From contig NC_081406.1 in the NCBI RefSeq assembly GCF_030272615.1, forward strand, positions 142,505,799-142,569,798: DNA of 64,000 bases, in the 5' to 3' direction. The translations under genes were made by a program, and so were the position numbers. Of this stretch, positions 45,434 to 58,181 are shown in pieces; position 1 is the stretch's first letter, and each line of letters opens with the position of its first letter. The stretch comes from Cryptomeria japonica. Taxonomy: Eukaryota; Streptophyta; Pinopsida; Cupressales; Cupressaceae. Under the pieces are notes generated by a model that made no database searches, was not told where the DNA came from, and was given only the letters and a program-made list of their open reading frames with translations.

Positions 45434-48057
45434 ATGGATCAAGGTTAGTTTTTGTTTATTTTTGTCTTTTTTTCCTATTTGTTCAATTTGTTTTACATTT
45501 TGAATTTAATTTCATTAATTTTGATTAGGTTTTTTCATTTTTTGTTTCAAAAACCAGATTCTTCTAATCTAGAACAAGAACAACCAAATGTACCTCCTAA
45601 AAACCCACAAGAAGAACCAAATGCACCTCCTGAAAAAACATAAGAACAACCCCCAATTCCTCCTTTTGACTGCACACTCGAAACATAGGAGCAATTAATT
45701 AATCAGTTAGGACAAAATACGTCTAAAATCAATAGACTGATTGTTAAATTGAAAACTTCTGAACTTGAGCATCATCAATCGCTCGCCACTAGCCTAGAAA
45801 CATTAGTTAGTGGTGCCATAACTGTTTCCACACAAATTACCAAATGGGGAAGCTTTAGGGATAAGTGTCATTAATTCTATGCCGATGAGCTATCATATGA
45901 TAGAGTAAAAAAACAAAAATATTACTAAACAACAAATATGTGCCCTTTTCATTGATCCCAAAACTGGCCAGTCATTACCTCTTAATGCAAAGAGGTTTCC
46001 CATACATTGGTATACCAATGTGCAAATGAAGAATCTTTTTTGGCAGAGGTGGTGGATGGTCTTTGATGATCCACCTTGTAATAATTATGAGGTGCCATTA
46101 TATTTTTTGAGAAAAGTATATTGTGAGTTTGTGCTCAATGTGTGCCCAAACTATTTTGACATGAGAGAGTTCCATGGTAGAGGTGGTGGCTCTGCACAAG
46201 ATAGACCTGGAGCCCGTAGGCGATTACCCGCGTAGAGTCGCCGCCCCCTAGCACCCAAACCCAAGGTGCATCAGGTTGTCCCAGTAGAGCTCAAAGAGTT
46301 GATGGAGCTAAAGACTCTTCAGGTGGCAACAACATTGACTGGTGCCATCATCCATCATGGGACATCATTAGCACACCCTATTGTATTGGATGATGAGCCA
46401 TTAGGTGGTGACAGAGAGCCCATCCAACATATGTGTGTCAGTTGCTTGGGGATATTCTCAGGGGTAGATGATGCAGCTGGTGCAGATGGATCCTCATCTC
46501 ATTTGTGCATGATTTGCAGGAGTAGATGTCAGGCCCACACGGTTGAGGATTTCACGCTAACAGATGAGTTGATGGACATGGTGTTTGCCCATGAGCCACA
46601 AACACAGTTGTGTTGATTTGAATTCATAGCATTTTATTTATCAGTCACTTTAAATTTGTAATTACATAAATGAATTTTCATTTATACATTGATTTAAATT
46701 GAGATAAATAATATGCATTTTAGGATGCAACAACGGTATCCCATACTCCTCCCCTAGTTACTGTAGCTGCAACTTCGATGCCTGAGGTATACATTTTGTA
46801 ACATGTTAAAATAGAATAGTACACTTTGAATTAAAAAAAATACAATATATACTAACTCTCTTTAATGCTTGGTCCAATTTCTGGTTTGTTGGTGTTGACA
46901 GGGACGCAATGTCCTAGATTGATGACATCATGCTCTCAGCGATCGATTTTGGGCTACAAGGCTATATGGTATCATATTTCGTACAACCCTTTTTATGTAT
47001 TGTTTTGATTGAATATGCAAGTCATTTCATTTTAGATTTTTAAAATTATGTTTAATTTATTATCTGTACTAATATCTCATGTTAATTTTGTTTTTTTAGG
47101 GTACCCCCTCTACATCTAGGACTCATCCTAAGAAAAATGATTCCTTGAAGATGCCGAAACGTAGGAAGAAGGTAATTGAACACATTTTTAGTTGTACAAT
47201 TGTTTGAAAATGTTGAAATCAAGTATTAGTTGGGGTTTGTAGATTGATTAGTGTTTTTTGTCTATTTTACATGTACAACGACCATTGAGCTATGTGGATT
47301 TGTTGAATGCACCTAATTCGCCTGTGGATCAAGAGAGGGTGGAGGTATGTATCTCTACTTTATTTTCTTGATTTCATGATTATATGTACGCATACATGTG
47401 AACTTGTGATATATTATAATCTTATAATTTTTTCATACTGGAAAATCCATACCTATTTCATCAATGGCAAACCCTCCTCCTTGCACTGGAGAAGCATCTC
47501 AGGATCTGGTACACCTTTGTTTGATATGTAAAATTCATTGTTTTTAACCTTCAATACTTATCATTATATTATTTGTATTTAATCTTTGAACATTTTTTGT
47601 ATAGGTAATAGCAACAGTTTCTACATCGATGGTGAGCCATCCTCAGTCCATTGGAGAAGCATCTCAGGCACAGGTACGCCATTGTTCTCTATATTATATC
47701 TTTTAAGTGTTTTTGATATATTTATGTTAGTACATTGTATTAATTGTATATTTAATCTACAATTGACCCCTTCGCAGTACGACGATAACGTGGATCCATT
47801 TAAGTATGTCTTCAAGAAAACTCCTAAGAGTGACAAGGAGATGAGAGCGAAGACATTAGCTCCTAGATCAGCTGATGAGGTAATCTACATTTCAATTGCA
47901 AAGGAATTAAAGTTAAATGCATAGATATGTTGTTAATTGTGAACTATTTTCTACAAAAGAATTCTAACTTGGCTTTTGAATTGTGGTTTTGCAGCCATCT
48001 ACAGAGCCGTGTACTACATCGAAGAGGCTTGATTTTGATGATCCACCACAAGTTTAG
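45434..48057 (+). pseudogene. accessory multi-exon gene of the transposon-like unit, copy B
   Basis: Same exon layout as copy A (4094-6719): exon 1 45434-45443, exon 2 from 45558, last exon ending CAAGTTTAG at 48055-48057. It keeps more of the frame, for example VQMKNLFWQRWWMVFDDPP (46020 on) and the CxxC region CVSCLGIFSG with CMICRSRCQAHT (about 46437-46535). The GEASQ exons read cleanly here (HPQSIGEASQAQ) where copy A has a stop. A TAA in exon 2 is shared with copy A, and a private TAG lies at 45686. Function unknown; W-rich and Cys-pair motifs suggest a DNA- or zinc-binding accessory protein (inference). Confidence 0.5.
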
Positions 48058-48361
48058 GATCATATAGTTTTAGTTTTGGTCATAGAATGACCAATACATG
48101 TAGATATATTCTACATTTTTATTGTATATCGATTTGGACATGGCATATGCCACATTTTTGTAATACTTGTATTGACTTGGCAAACATGCCTTTTATATAT
48201 ATATTGAATTAACCATACAAAACTCCTTTTATTTAGTTCATTATTGTGTATTCATTGTATTTGGTGTCTACCCTTTTATAAATTTAAATGAATATTTGCA
48301 TATGTAATCAACAATATGAATATAAACAACAAAAATCGACAATATGAATATAAACAACAAT

Positions 48362-50660
48362 ATGTGTTTGGTGCGAGAGCACCCTCACGCTCGCAATGAT
48401 CAAATTTTGTTCATCGTGTACACAAACCGACATTGTGAGCGCATCTAGGTGGGAAGATTTACACTAGGCATGCCCCTGTGGTTCATCCCAAAGAGCCAGA
48501 ACTTCGAGAGTCATACCATACCAGTGCGATCTCTCAAGTGCCCTGAGTCCAAAAAATTGTCAAAATTTGACAGACTGTTTCTTCAAATCCAGGACACATA
48601 TGGTCGATCCGTTTGAACTCATGCGGTCATGTGACACTCCTCTACAATGGCCTATCTTAGTTTTTGATGAATCGGAGCTATTTTCAATTGGTAGCATTTT
48701 TTTGCCTGCTGCAAAAACCGTCAGTTGCATGCAATGCAAAGTTGCTAGATTGGCTATAATTGATTCGGTTTGTCATGTGCACAAACCAACATCATGAGCA
48801 CATCCAGGTGGGTAGGTTTATGCTAGGCATGCCCCTGTCATGCATCCCAAAGCGTCAAAATGTCGAGAGTCATATCGTACCGGTGCAATCTCTGAAGCGC
48901 CCCGAGTCCAAAAAAATGTCAAAATTTGATGGATTGTTTCTTGAAATCCATGACACATAAGGTCGATCCATTTGAAACCGTGGGGTCGCATGATGATCCT
49001 CTAAAATGGCTATCTTAGTTTTTGATGAGTCGGAGCCATTTTCGATTGGTAGCATTTTTTCGCTTGTTGCAAAAACTATCAATTGCTAGAATTGATTCGG
49101 TTCGTCATGTGCACAAATCGACCTCGCAAATGAATCTAGGTGGGCAGGTTTACACTAGGCATGCCCCTGTCATGCATCCTAAAGCGTCGAAATGTTGAGA
49201 GTCATACCATACCAGTGTGATCTCTCAAGTGCCTTGAGTCCAAAAAATTGTCCAAATTTGATGGACTGTTTCTTCAAATCCAGGACACATAAGGACAATC
49301 CGTTTGAACCCGTGGGGTCGCGTGAGGCTCCTTTATAATGGTCTATCTTAGTTTTTGACTAGTCAGAGCCATTTTTTGATTGGTAGCATTTTTTTGCCTG
49401 CTGCAAAAACCATCAGTTGCATGCAATGCAAAGTTGCCAGATTGGCTAGAATTGATTTGGTTCATCATGTGCACAAACCGACGTCGCGAACGTGTTTGGG
49501 TGGGTAGGCTTACACTAGGCATGCCCCTGTCATGCATCCCAAATCATTAGAATGTTGAGAGTCATATTGTACTGGTGCGATCTCTTAAGTGCCATGAGTC
49601 CAAAAAAATGTCAAAATTTGACGGATTGTTTCTTCAAATATAGAACACATATGGTTGATCTGTTTGAACCCATGAGGTCACATGAGGCTCCTCTACAATG
49701 GCTTGTCTTGGTTTTTGATGAGTTGGAGCCATTTTCGATTGGTAGCATTTTTTTGCCTACTACAAAAATCGTCAGTTGCATGCTATGCAAAGTTGCTAGA
49801 TTGGCTAGAATTGATTCGGTTCGTCGTGTGCACAAACCGGAATTGTGAGTGTGTCTAGGTGGGCAAGTTTACATTAGGCATTCCCCTATCGTGCATCCCA
49901 AAGCATTGGAACGTCGAGAGTCATACCGTACCGGTGCGATCTCTCAAGTGCCTTGAGTCCAAAAAATTGTTAAAATTTGACGAATTGTTTCTTAAAATCT
50001 AGGACACATATGGTCGATCCGTTTGAACCCATGGGGTCATGTGAGGCTCATCTACAATGGACTATCTCAGTTTTTGACGAGTCAGGGCCATTTTCAGTTG
50101 GTAGCATTTTTTTGCTTGCTCCAAAAACAATTAGTTGCATGCAATGCAAAGTTGCCAGATTGGCTAGAATTGATTCGGTTCGTCATGTGCACAAATTGAA
50201 ATCGCGAGCGCATCCAGGTGGGTAGGTTTATGCTAGGCATGCCCTGTCGTGCATCCCAAAGCACCATAACATCGAGAGTCATATTGTACCAGGGTGATCT
50301 CTCAAGTGTCATGAGTCCAAAAAATTGTCAAAATTTGACGGACTATTTGTTTCAATCTAGGACACATATGGTTGATCCATTTGAACCCGTGGGGTCACGT
50401 GAGGCTCCTCTACAATGTCCTCTCTAGGTTTTTGATGACTCGGAGCCATTTTTTGATTGGTAGCATTTTTTTGCTTGCTGCAAAAATCGTCAGTTGCATG
50501 CAATGCAAAGTTGCCAGATTGGCTAGAATTGATTTGGTTGGTCATGTGCACAAACCGACGTCACAATCATGTCCGGGTGGGTAGTTTTACGATAGGCATG
50601 CCCCTATCATGCATCCCAAAGCACCGGAATGTCGAGTGTCATACCCTACCGACGCAATGT
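48362..50660. repeat. ~359-bp tandem satellite, about 6.4 copies (copy B)
   Basis: The GGCATGCCC landmark recurs near 48470, 48828, 49158, 49517, 49880, 50237 and 50598, with spacings of about 330-363 bp. Each monomer carries GTGCGATCTCTCAAG, GAGTCCAAAAAA, TTTTTGACGAGTCGGAGCC and TTGCATGCAATGCAAAG (itself a near palindrome). Several monomers hold an open frame of 75-100 codons with the same wording (SRTHMVDPFE, FSIGSIFL), but 359 is not a multiple of three and stops differ, so I treat the frames as incidental. Confidence 0.9.
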
Positions 50661-50879
50661 AGAAGTTGCTTGACAACTTTTTTGACAACAATGATAATTT
50701 TTACTCAAATTGTATCTAGTCTCAATCTATGACCCCTATGACCCGATAATGACTCAAATAATTCTCCATGATTATACAAGAATCAAGAATGCTCATGATT
50801 GACCAGGGGCACATCACATATACTCAAAACATAGTCACAAAACATTGACACACAAAATAGTCACAAAACATTGTCACAT

Positions 50880-51230
50880 ATTATTCAAAAATTTGCCTCT
50901 AAATATGGTCAAATAAGCTCTTGGCTATTTGATTATACAAAAAAATGTCTTTCAAATCATCTCATGGGATTTTATACAAAATTTGGCATTACAGTATGTG
51001 TGATTCAACTCATCACCATTTTAATATACAAATCATCTCATGGGCTTTTATACAAAATTTGGCATTACAATATGTGTGATTCAGCTCATTGCCATTTTAA
51101 TATACAAAATTTGGCATGTACATATGTACAAATCAGCTCATTGCCATTTAAATATACAAAATTATGCCCCTAAACATGTAAAAATCAGCTCATGGGCATT
51201 TATATATACAAAAAATGAATATAGAACAAT
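50880..51230. repeat. tandem repeat near the 3' end of the transposase-like gene
   Basis: About four imperfect units, alternating CATCTCATGGG, TTTTATACAAAATTTGGCAT and CAGCTCATTGCCATTT, with variable length. Confidence 0.75.
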
Positions 51231-51283
51231 TCATCGATGATTTATAAAAAAATCTCAAAATCATTCTACTTTGAACCATAGAA

Positions 51284-53122
51284 TCAATCAAGTGAGCCTT
51301 CAGGATCGGCTCTAACCCGTATTATGTCAATTATTGCCTCGTGGTCAGATTCATGAACTTTCCATAAAATCTTGTTATGAGGTCTACCACGATACTTCAT
51401 CAAATGAATATTTGTTGCAACAACAAGGTTAGAGAAATGAAGAATATGTCTATGTTTCAAATTCCTCAAACAACCAAACATCAGAATTCTTGATAGGGTA
51501 TCTCCGAAGCCATGTTCCTGTCACGACAACAGACCGTATTGAGTACTCAATACTCTCTTCGTCAATGATTGTGGTTGTCAATTTTCTTTTAGGCTCAACA
51601 CAACGATACAAATAGTAGTATGTTCCTTCTTCATTGCTCTCTTCTGCAACAACTGCATACACATGACCTGCATTTTATAAAGTGTTAATTAATACCAAAA
51701 ATAAAGTATGATGTACAACAAAATGAACCAAAAAGAATACTTGCAAAAAACTTAACTCAAAAAATCACCTGAATCCACTAGGTCGGATACATGGTCAAAA
51801 TCCACTGATGTCTCCATCTGGCTCAATTGTAGTGCTTTGGGAATTTGATATGAATCAATGGGAGCCAATGGTCTACAAGACCATTTGTCAACCCACTCTT
51901 GTGATTCACATTCTTCCCACAAACAATACATGCATGAAGAGCAAAAACATACCATCCGTCTCGTATAAATTACCAGTGAACTTGAATTTGAACTCATAAA
52001 TGAGTGCATGTCACTCGATCCTACAATTGTACAACAATCTAGATAGTTTTCAATGTTAGATTCAATGATCAACCAAAAATATCTACGAACCATTGACGTA
52101 CTTGGATTACCTAGACCCATCGTAGACTTACACCATCACACAATTGTTTCTGCATCTATCAACTCAGCACCACCTTCGTACTTCAATTCTTCCCTAGCTA
52201 GGGCTCTTTTCACACATGCTCTTGCACCATCGTGCTCTCCCTTACCATGTCCAGCCTTAGTGAAATTCTAAAAATGTTGTACACCGCTTGTCATATGCCT
52301 CCTTGCATTCTTGAATTGTGTGGTGCAATTATATGACCATATTAAGTATCAGTTGTATCGTATGTTCCTTTCCCTTAAACTATCATAGAAAACTTTAAAG
52401 CATCCTTGTACAAACTCCGATGAATGAGTACGATCATCACTTGAGTAGAAAGTGATACTCTCTTAAAACCTTTCTATCCTCCTCTGTGCTATCATCTGCT
52501 GCATGCATGAAGTGCTATGTGTACAAAAATAGAAAACTTGTGTAGAGTGATAATACATGGATTGCACTTCATTTTGAGGTTGTAGTGTATATTTTCAGCA
52601 AAATCAACGATAGAGACAATGGTGCCAAGAGAAATGTGTCCTTACATAACTTGAATTTCTCATCTAACCATCGAGCTCTATGTGTATGCATTATGTACTC
52701 ATAAACTAGTTTCTCTTGAACATTTTCATAAATTGAGTACACATATATCATTTTTCACTAGCTCACATCTCTTCAAATCTTTTCCATCTTTAACTCCATA
52801 TGTGATTGTCTTGTATTTTCTGAAAGAAACTAGTTTCGTACCAATTTCAGTGTTATCTCCAAATGTACGCATCTTGGTAAACGTTGCAAACCACCACATA
52901 ATAGCACAAGAACCTTCCAAACAAGGCATCTTATAATAAATGCAACCATCATGTCTATTAAATAGCACACTTGAAATAAATTCTCTTACCGACATAGGAG
53001 GTGCTTGTATATACATTCCTGCAAAACATCGTTAGTGTGCAAAGTAGAACAAATATGATGAAAAATATCATAATGCATGGAAAATTCAATATGCATCTTA
53101 CAACAACACGTGGTGCATACAT
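51284..53122 (-). pseudogene. transposase-like gene, copy B, 5' end in assembly gap
   Basis: The order is as in copy A from the Cys region onward: SVREFISSVLFNRHDGC with CLEGSC (about 52905-52990), ARWLDEKFKLCKDTF (about 52625-52680), the FAENY-equivalent region (about 52560-52610), GHGKGEHDGA (about 52240) and SMVRRYFWLIIESN (about 52070). It also has what copy A lacks: a donor CAG|GTGATT (about 51769) and, after a ~100-bp intron, a C-terminal exon starting GHVYAVVAEESNEEGTYYYL (about 51668) and ending near 51284. Frameshifts and a Cys-to-Phe change (LFNRH) mark it as decayed. The bases left of 53123 that encode the N-terminus in copy A are missing or in the gap. Confidence 0.6.
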
Positions 53123-53622
53123 NNNNNNNNNNNNNNNNNNNNNNNNNNNNNNNNNNNNNNNNNNNNNNNNNNNNNNNNNNNNNNNNNNNNNNNNNNNNNN
53201 NNNNNNNNNNNNNNNNNNNNNNNNNNNNNNNNNNNNNNNNNNNNNNNNNNNNNNNNNNNNNNNNNNNNNNNNNNNNNNNNNNNNNNNNNNNNNNNNNNNN
53301 NNNNNNNNNNNNNNNNNNNNNNNNNNNNNNNNNNNNNNNNNNNNNNNNNNNNNNNNNNNNNNNNNNNNNNNNNNNNNNNNNNNNNNNNNNNNNNNNNNNN
53401 NNNNNNNNNNNNNNNNNNNNNNNNNNNNNNNNNNNNNNNNNNNNNNNNNNNNNNNNNNNNNNNNNNNNNNNNNNNNNNNNNNNNNNNNNNNNNNNNNNNN
53501 NNNNNNNNNNNNNNNNNNNNNNNNNNNNNNNNNNNNNNNNNNNNNNNNNNNNNNNNNNNNNNNNNNNNNNNNNNNNNNNNNNNNNNNNNNNNNNNNNNNN
53601 NNNNNNNNNNNNNNNNNNNNNN
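53123..53622. other. assembly gap (500 N)
   Basis: An exact run of 500 N. Copy A shows that about 1.5 kb of transposase-like coding sequence (9373-10850) belongs here unless it was deleted. Confidence 0.98.
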
Positions 53623-54188
53623 CTTAAGGGGTCACAGGACACCATATGAGCTCTTAGGAAACAATTACGACCTCTAATGACACCTAAGGGGTCATATGGT
53701 GGGCTAATAAAATGATATATTAAATTTAAAGTTATGAATAGAACATCATACAACGAGACTCCAAGGGAACAAACAACGAGGCTTCCCTAAAAAGAAAGTG
53801 TAAGAGCTTGACCTAACCCTCAGACCACTGCCTAAGTTCTAAAACATATGATGCTATTAAATTTGCAAGGTTATAAGACTGATCTCGATTGTGACTATAG
53901 GAATTACACACTTGATTTCTTTCAAGGGTATGTACTGTTCCAAGCTATTTTACAAGTGATGATCATCATATACTACCACTTCCATGCATACAACAAACTT
54001 TAATTTCTTTAGGTGATAGGCATTGTGTAACAACATAGGAACTCTCGCATACCCACCACTATCATTCTACAAGACATCATCTGTGTTACTCTCCCTCTTT
54101 CTCTTCCTACTTGTTGTTTCCTTCTGAAAAACATATTGCAGGTACTCTGACTCATCATGTTGCTTTGTTGACACTATTTTCCACATCT
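53623..54188. other. spacer between gap and minisatellite, no recognisable gene
   Basis: It begins with two copies of CTAAGGGGTCA-type phrases. The corresponding part of copy A is hidden in its gap. Confidence 0.6.
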
Positions 54189-54418
54189 TCTCTGCTCATT
54201 AAAAACACATTCGAGAAGAATATTGCTGCACGTTTCCTTGTTTGTCACGATAATACAGTTGTGGTTCAATTTCAAACCCTATTCCTCCTATTCAATATAC
54301 AAACACAAATCCATCAGTCAATTTTCTTAGGAGAGCATACATGATAAAAATCAAAGAGGAAGTTGCAGACAAGAAATAAATTCACTTACTTCTATAGAAG
54401 TGCAGACATAGTTGCAGT

Positions 54419-54583
54419 GGGGTATGGAGGGAGGGAGGGAGAGAAGAAGAGAAAGAGGGATGTGGTATGGAGGAAGGGAGAAGGGGAGAGCGCAAGAGAG
54501 AGAGGGAGGGATGGGGTATGGAGGAAGGGAGAAGGGGAGAGAGAAAGGGAGAGAGAGAGAGATGGGGCATGGAGGAAGGGAGA
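54419..54583. repeat. purine-rich minisatellite, copy B
   Basis: The same ~50-bp units as 11579-11735 in copy A, ending without the long GA run. Confidence 0.9.
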
Positions 54584-54697
54584 TATATGTTTAATATATT
54601 ATATATTATATGTATACACACATATATATATACAATAGATCATATTATATACATATTATATATTACATATATTATATATAGAATATCATATTATACA

Positions 54698-54770
54698 ATA
54701 GTGCATACGTGCTGTTTATAGGAAAACAAGCATGTACGTGCTGCTTACACCATAAGTACCCCGTACGCGC
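54698..54770. repeat. right-flank palindromic motif array, copy B
   Basis: Three motif copies (GTGCATACGTGCT, GCATGTACGTGCT, CCGTACGCGCT) with the TATAGGAAAACAAGC spacer, in the same orientation as the left-flank array. Copy A has only two, so one unit differs between copies. Confidence 0.7.
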
Positions 54771-54789
54771 TTTTGACTGTTTAGGCTTG

Positions 54790-56130
54790 GAAATAGGCTT
54801 GGCTGACAAAGCTACAGTTTGGAAGTTTGATTTCCCTCCATTTCTCTCATTTTTTATGTGTTTTATTTTATCAGCTTGGTTTATCAACTTTGTCATCATC
54901 AAGTTTACACTTCATCAAGTGGGTATTTCTAAAATTGCCACCATATTTTCACCCATCTTCTGAGCTTTCTAACCATATAATTTTTTTTCAATTTGAACAA
55001 CAATAACATATTATTATTGAATTTCTTTTACCAGTGTCTCCATAGTTCTCATAGACATAGGTGCACCATTTTTTGAATAACTTTTGATATACTTATCCAA
55101 ATTTTAAAAAATTTATATATTATTGTAGTGCACTTGATTATTTACAATTTTTTTTAAAAAAAATGTATTTTTGATTTGTTTAGTGCAACTTATGCTTCGC
55201 GCACAAACATGTACCCAATTTTTAGGATGTGCTCGATTGGAAAAATCATAAAAAAAAACATACTCAACAAAAAATTACAAACAAATACACATATTCTAGT
55301 GCTCACTCTTAACTATCTTTTTGCCAAAGGATTTGTCAAAATATTAAATCTAACTATGACTTTTTTGATGCGCACGTCAGACACTATGTTATGTTTTTCA
55401 GAAAAAAATCAGGGTCAGTTTTTCGTGCACGAAGGATTTAACCCCCTTAATCTTATCCAATTTTAAAAGTTTAGTAGTTTGGAAACTAGATTGAGAGTAC
55501 TACAATATTTATTTTTTTATTATATTCATATCTTGAGTGGATGACTTTCAAATTTTTCCTCCAAGTTCAGGTTCACTTGATTTCAGAAATAAAAAAGTGT
55601 CCACTTATACCCCCCTTTTTGACCACCATCTTTGTGCACTTAACCAAAATCATTATTCTATCTAAATTATATGAGAATATAACAAAATAAAGCATCCCAA
55701 GAAAATATACACAACAAGAGTTTGATATACTTCGTTTTCCTACTATTACATGGTCATTTTACCTCCTTTTGGTAAAAAACTTGATTGTTGCAGCGTTGTT
55801 TTGTGTTTTTGAGTTGATTTTTTCTATAATTTTGGGCCCCTTAAAAGCACTTTTAATTGCACACAATAATAATTTATACCCGGACATGATTTGAATTATC
55901 TAAATAAAAATAAAAATTATGAGAAATTATGCTTAATCATACAAAGGAATAAATATCTAATTAAAAATATGAATGAGACAAAAATAACATATAAAAAATG
56001 TCTATAAAAATCACATCATTATGTATTCTTTGAAAGAAAACTAGTAGATTTTAGCAACATAATGAAGTGTGTATAACCACTATGTACATAGAAAATTAGT
56101 AAACTAGACTCGTTATTATAGATCCAATAT
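54790..56130. other. non-coding stretch shared with copy A
   Basis: Nearly identical to 12030-13376. No gene supported. Confidence 0.7.
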
Positions 56131-56142
56131 ATCAAAGGACAT

Positions 56143-56267
56143 ATGTGAGTCCACCAACACAACAAAAGAACAAAGCCTACACACATAGCTGCCCAATGAG
56201 GATTTGAACCTTGGTGGCAGTTTTACCAAGCAAGTGTTTTAACCCTTGCATTACATGTGTCCCCCCA
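56143..56267 (-). mobile_element. short tRNA-type SINE, copy B
   Basis: The same 125-bp insert as in copy A, with the 12-bp duplication ATCAAAGGACAT at 56131-56142 and 56268-56279 and the B box GGTTCAAATCC. It ends about 40 bp beyond the synthase stop codon, so it would lie in the 3' UTR or just after it. Confidence 0.8.
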
Positions 56268-56317
56268 ATCAAAGGACATTTTTCTTAATACTCCATATAT
56301 TTAATCTAATTAAAAAG

Positions 56318-57518
56318 TTATATAGGTACCGGTTCAATCATGGCTTTGGTGATAAGTTTTTTTGTCTGAATGTCTGAGACACTAATTCCATCTCTTTCTT
56401 TGTAGAGAAGTTGGATACCTTTTGATAATGCATATTTATGATATTTGCTGATTATTGGAACATTATCAGGTTTCAAATATTCCCAATTTAGTTCCTTGAG
56501 TTTTTCATCAATTAAGGAATTGAGATACTCCAATGCATCCTCCTCTGTAGATCTAGGATTGTCTTTCAAATAACACGCTATGCCCGATGCTAGTTCTCCA
56601 CGATCTGCCTCAGCCTTCAAAAATACCATTATACTTTTATAAAATTTCAAATTAAATGCCTTTAAACCAATTTAATTGATTATATGCATGGAAAAACATG
56701 ATATCTTGAAAGTTGAATTGACTAAATTTATAACATACCTTGAAAGTCTTTGTGTCACCTCTTAATCTAAGGGTTAAGCATAGAAGATCATTGAACTTTG
56801 AAGGGTAATCAATTTCTTTTATAATATCATCATTAATGGGCACATCCAATGATAGTAGTGGTTGTAAGGTCACAACACGATACCCAAAGCTTACTTTTCC
56901 ATTCTCTAAATATTCCTCCAAAGATGGTATATACCCGTAGCAATCCAAGTTGCTTCCACCATGAAAGAATCTATGCAAATTTCCCACTATACACAAACAA
57001 TATTCCAAGTTAATTTGTTAATACTTGAATTTATAAATAAATTACTATGAAAATTCTACATAAAATAAGTCTCTGAATGAAATTAAATCAAATATTTATA
57101 TAACTCTAAAAAAGGTAAAAATCAGATCATTTCATAATGTTAAGGAAAACCAAAATATATTTTGATAGGCCATGCATATGTACTGATTTATTTTTATTGT
57201 AAATCAAATTATGTTATATACAGGTAAAATTCTATAGTTAATATATGATACATATATAATACCATACTTTTTTACATGAAAATGTAAGATTAGGAGCACA
57301 CACACACAAACACACATATATATGTATGTAATATACATACATACATACATACATGCATACACACATACATACATATATACATACATATATGTGTGTGTGT
57401 GTATGTATGTATGTATGTATGCATGCATGTATGTATGTATGTATGTATGTATACATATACATGTATACATTTATATATGTATATATAAACATATATATGT
57501 GTGTGTGTGTATACACAC

Positions 57519-57549
<31 letters not shown>

Positions 57550-57837
57550 TGTATATATATGTGTGTATATATATAAACACACATATATATGTATGTAATA
57601 TATACACACACATACACACACATATGTATGTATGGAATATATGTGTTTATATATACCACACACACACAAACACACATATACATGTATGTAATATACATAC
57701 ATACATACATGCATACATACATACATATATGTGTGTGTATGTATGTATGTATGTATGTATGTATGTACATGTATACATTTATATATGTATATATATATAT
57801 ACATATATATGTGTGTGTGTGTGTATACACACATATG

Positions 57838-57871
<34 letters not shown>

Positions 57872-58071
57872 TGTATGTATATATATGTGTTATATATATA
57901 CACACATACACACACATATATGTATATATACATATATGTATATATACATATATGTATATATACATATATGTATATCTACATATATACGAATACACATACA
58001 CATACACATACACGTACACGTACCCATACACGTACACGTACATGCACATACACACACACACACACGTACAC

Positions 58072-58108
<37 letters not shown>

Positions 58109-58120
58109 TACATACGCACA

Positions 58121-58181
<61 letters not shown>

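Larger units (their letters stand above)
45120..54790. mobile_element. decayed two-gene DNA-transposon-like unit, copy B
   Basis: This is the more complete copy. Palindromic motif arrays lie at both flanks (45170-45310 and 54698-54770). Between them are the plus-strand accessory gene (45434-48057), the ~359-bp satellite (48362-50660), a short tandem repeat (50880-51230) and the minus-strand transposase-like gene (51284-53122, running into a gap). The two genes converge on the satellite. I found no clear terminal inverted repeats or target duplication, so the limits are set by the motif arrays. Confidence 0.55.

Noticed and set aside
48362-50660. A repeated small gene in each satellite monomer
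   Set aside because: The monomer length is not a multiple of three, starts and stops differ between units, and no family is recognised; I leave it as an incidental frame.
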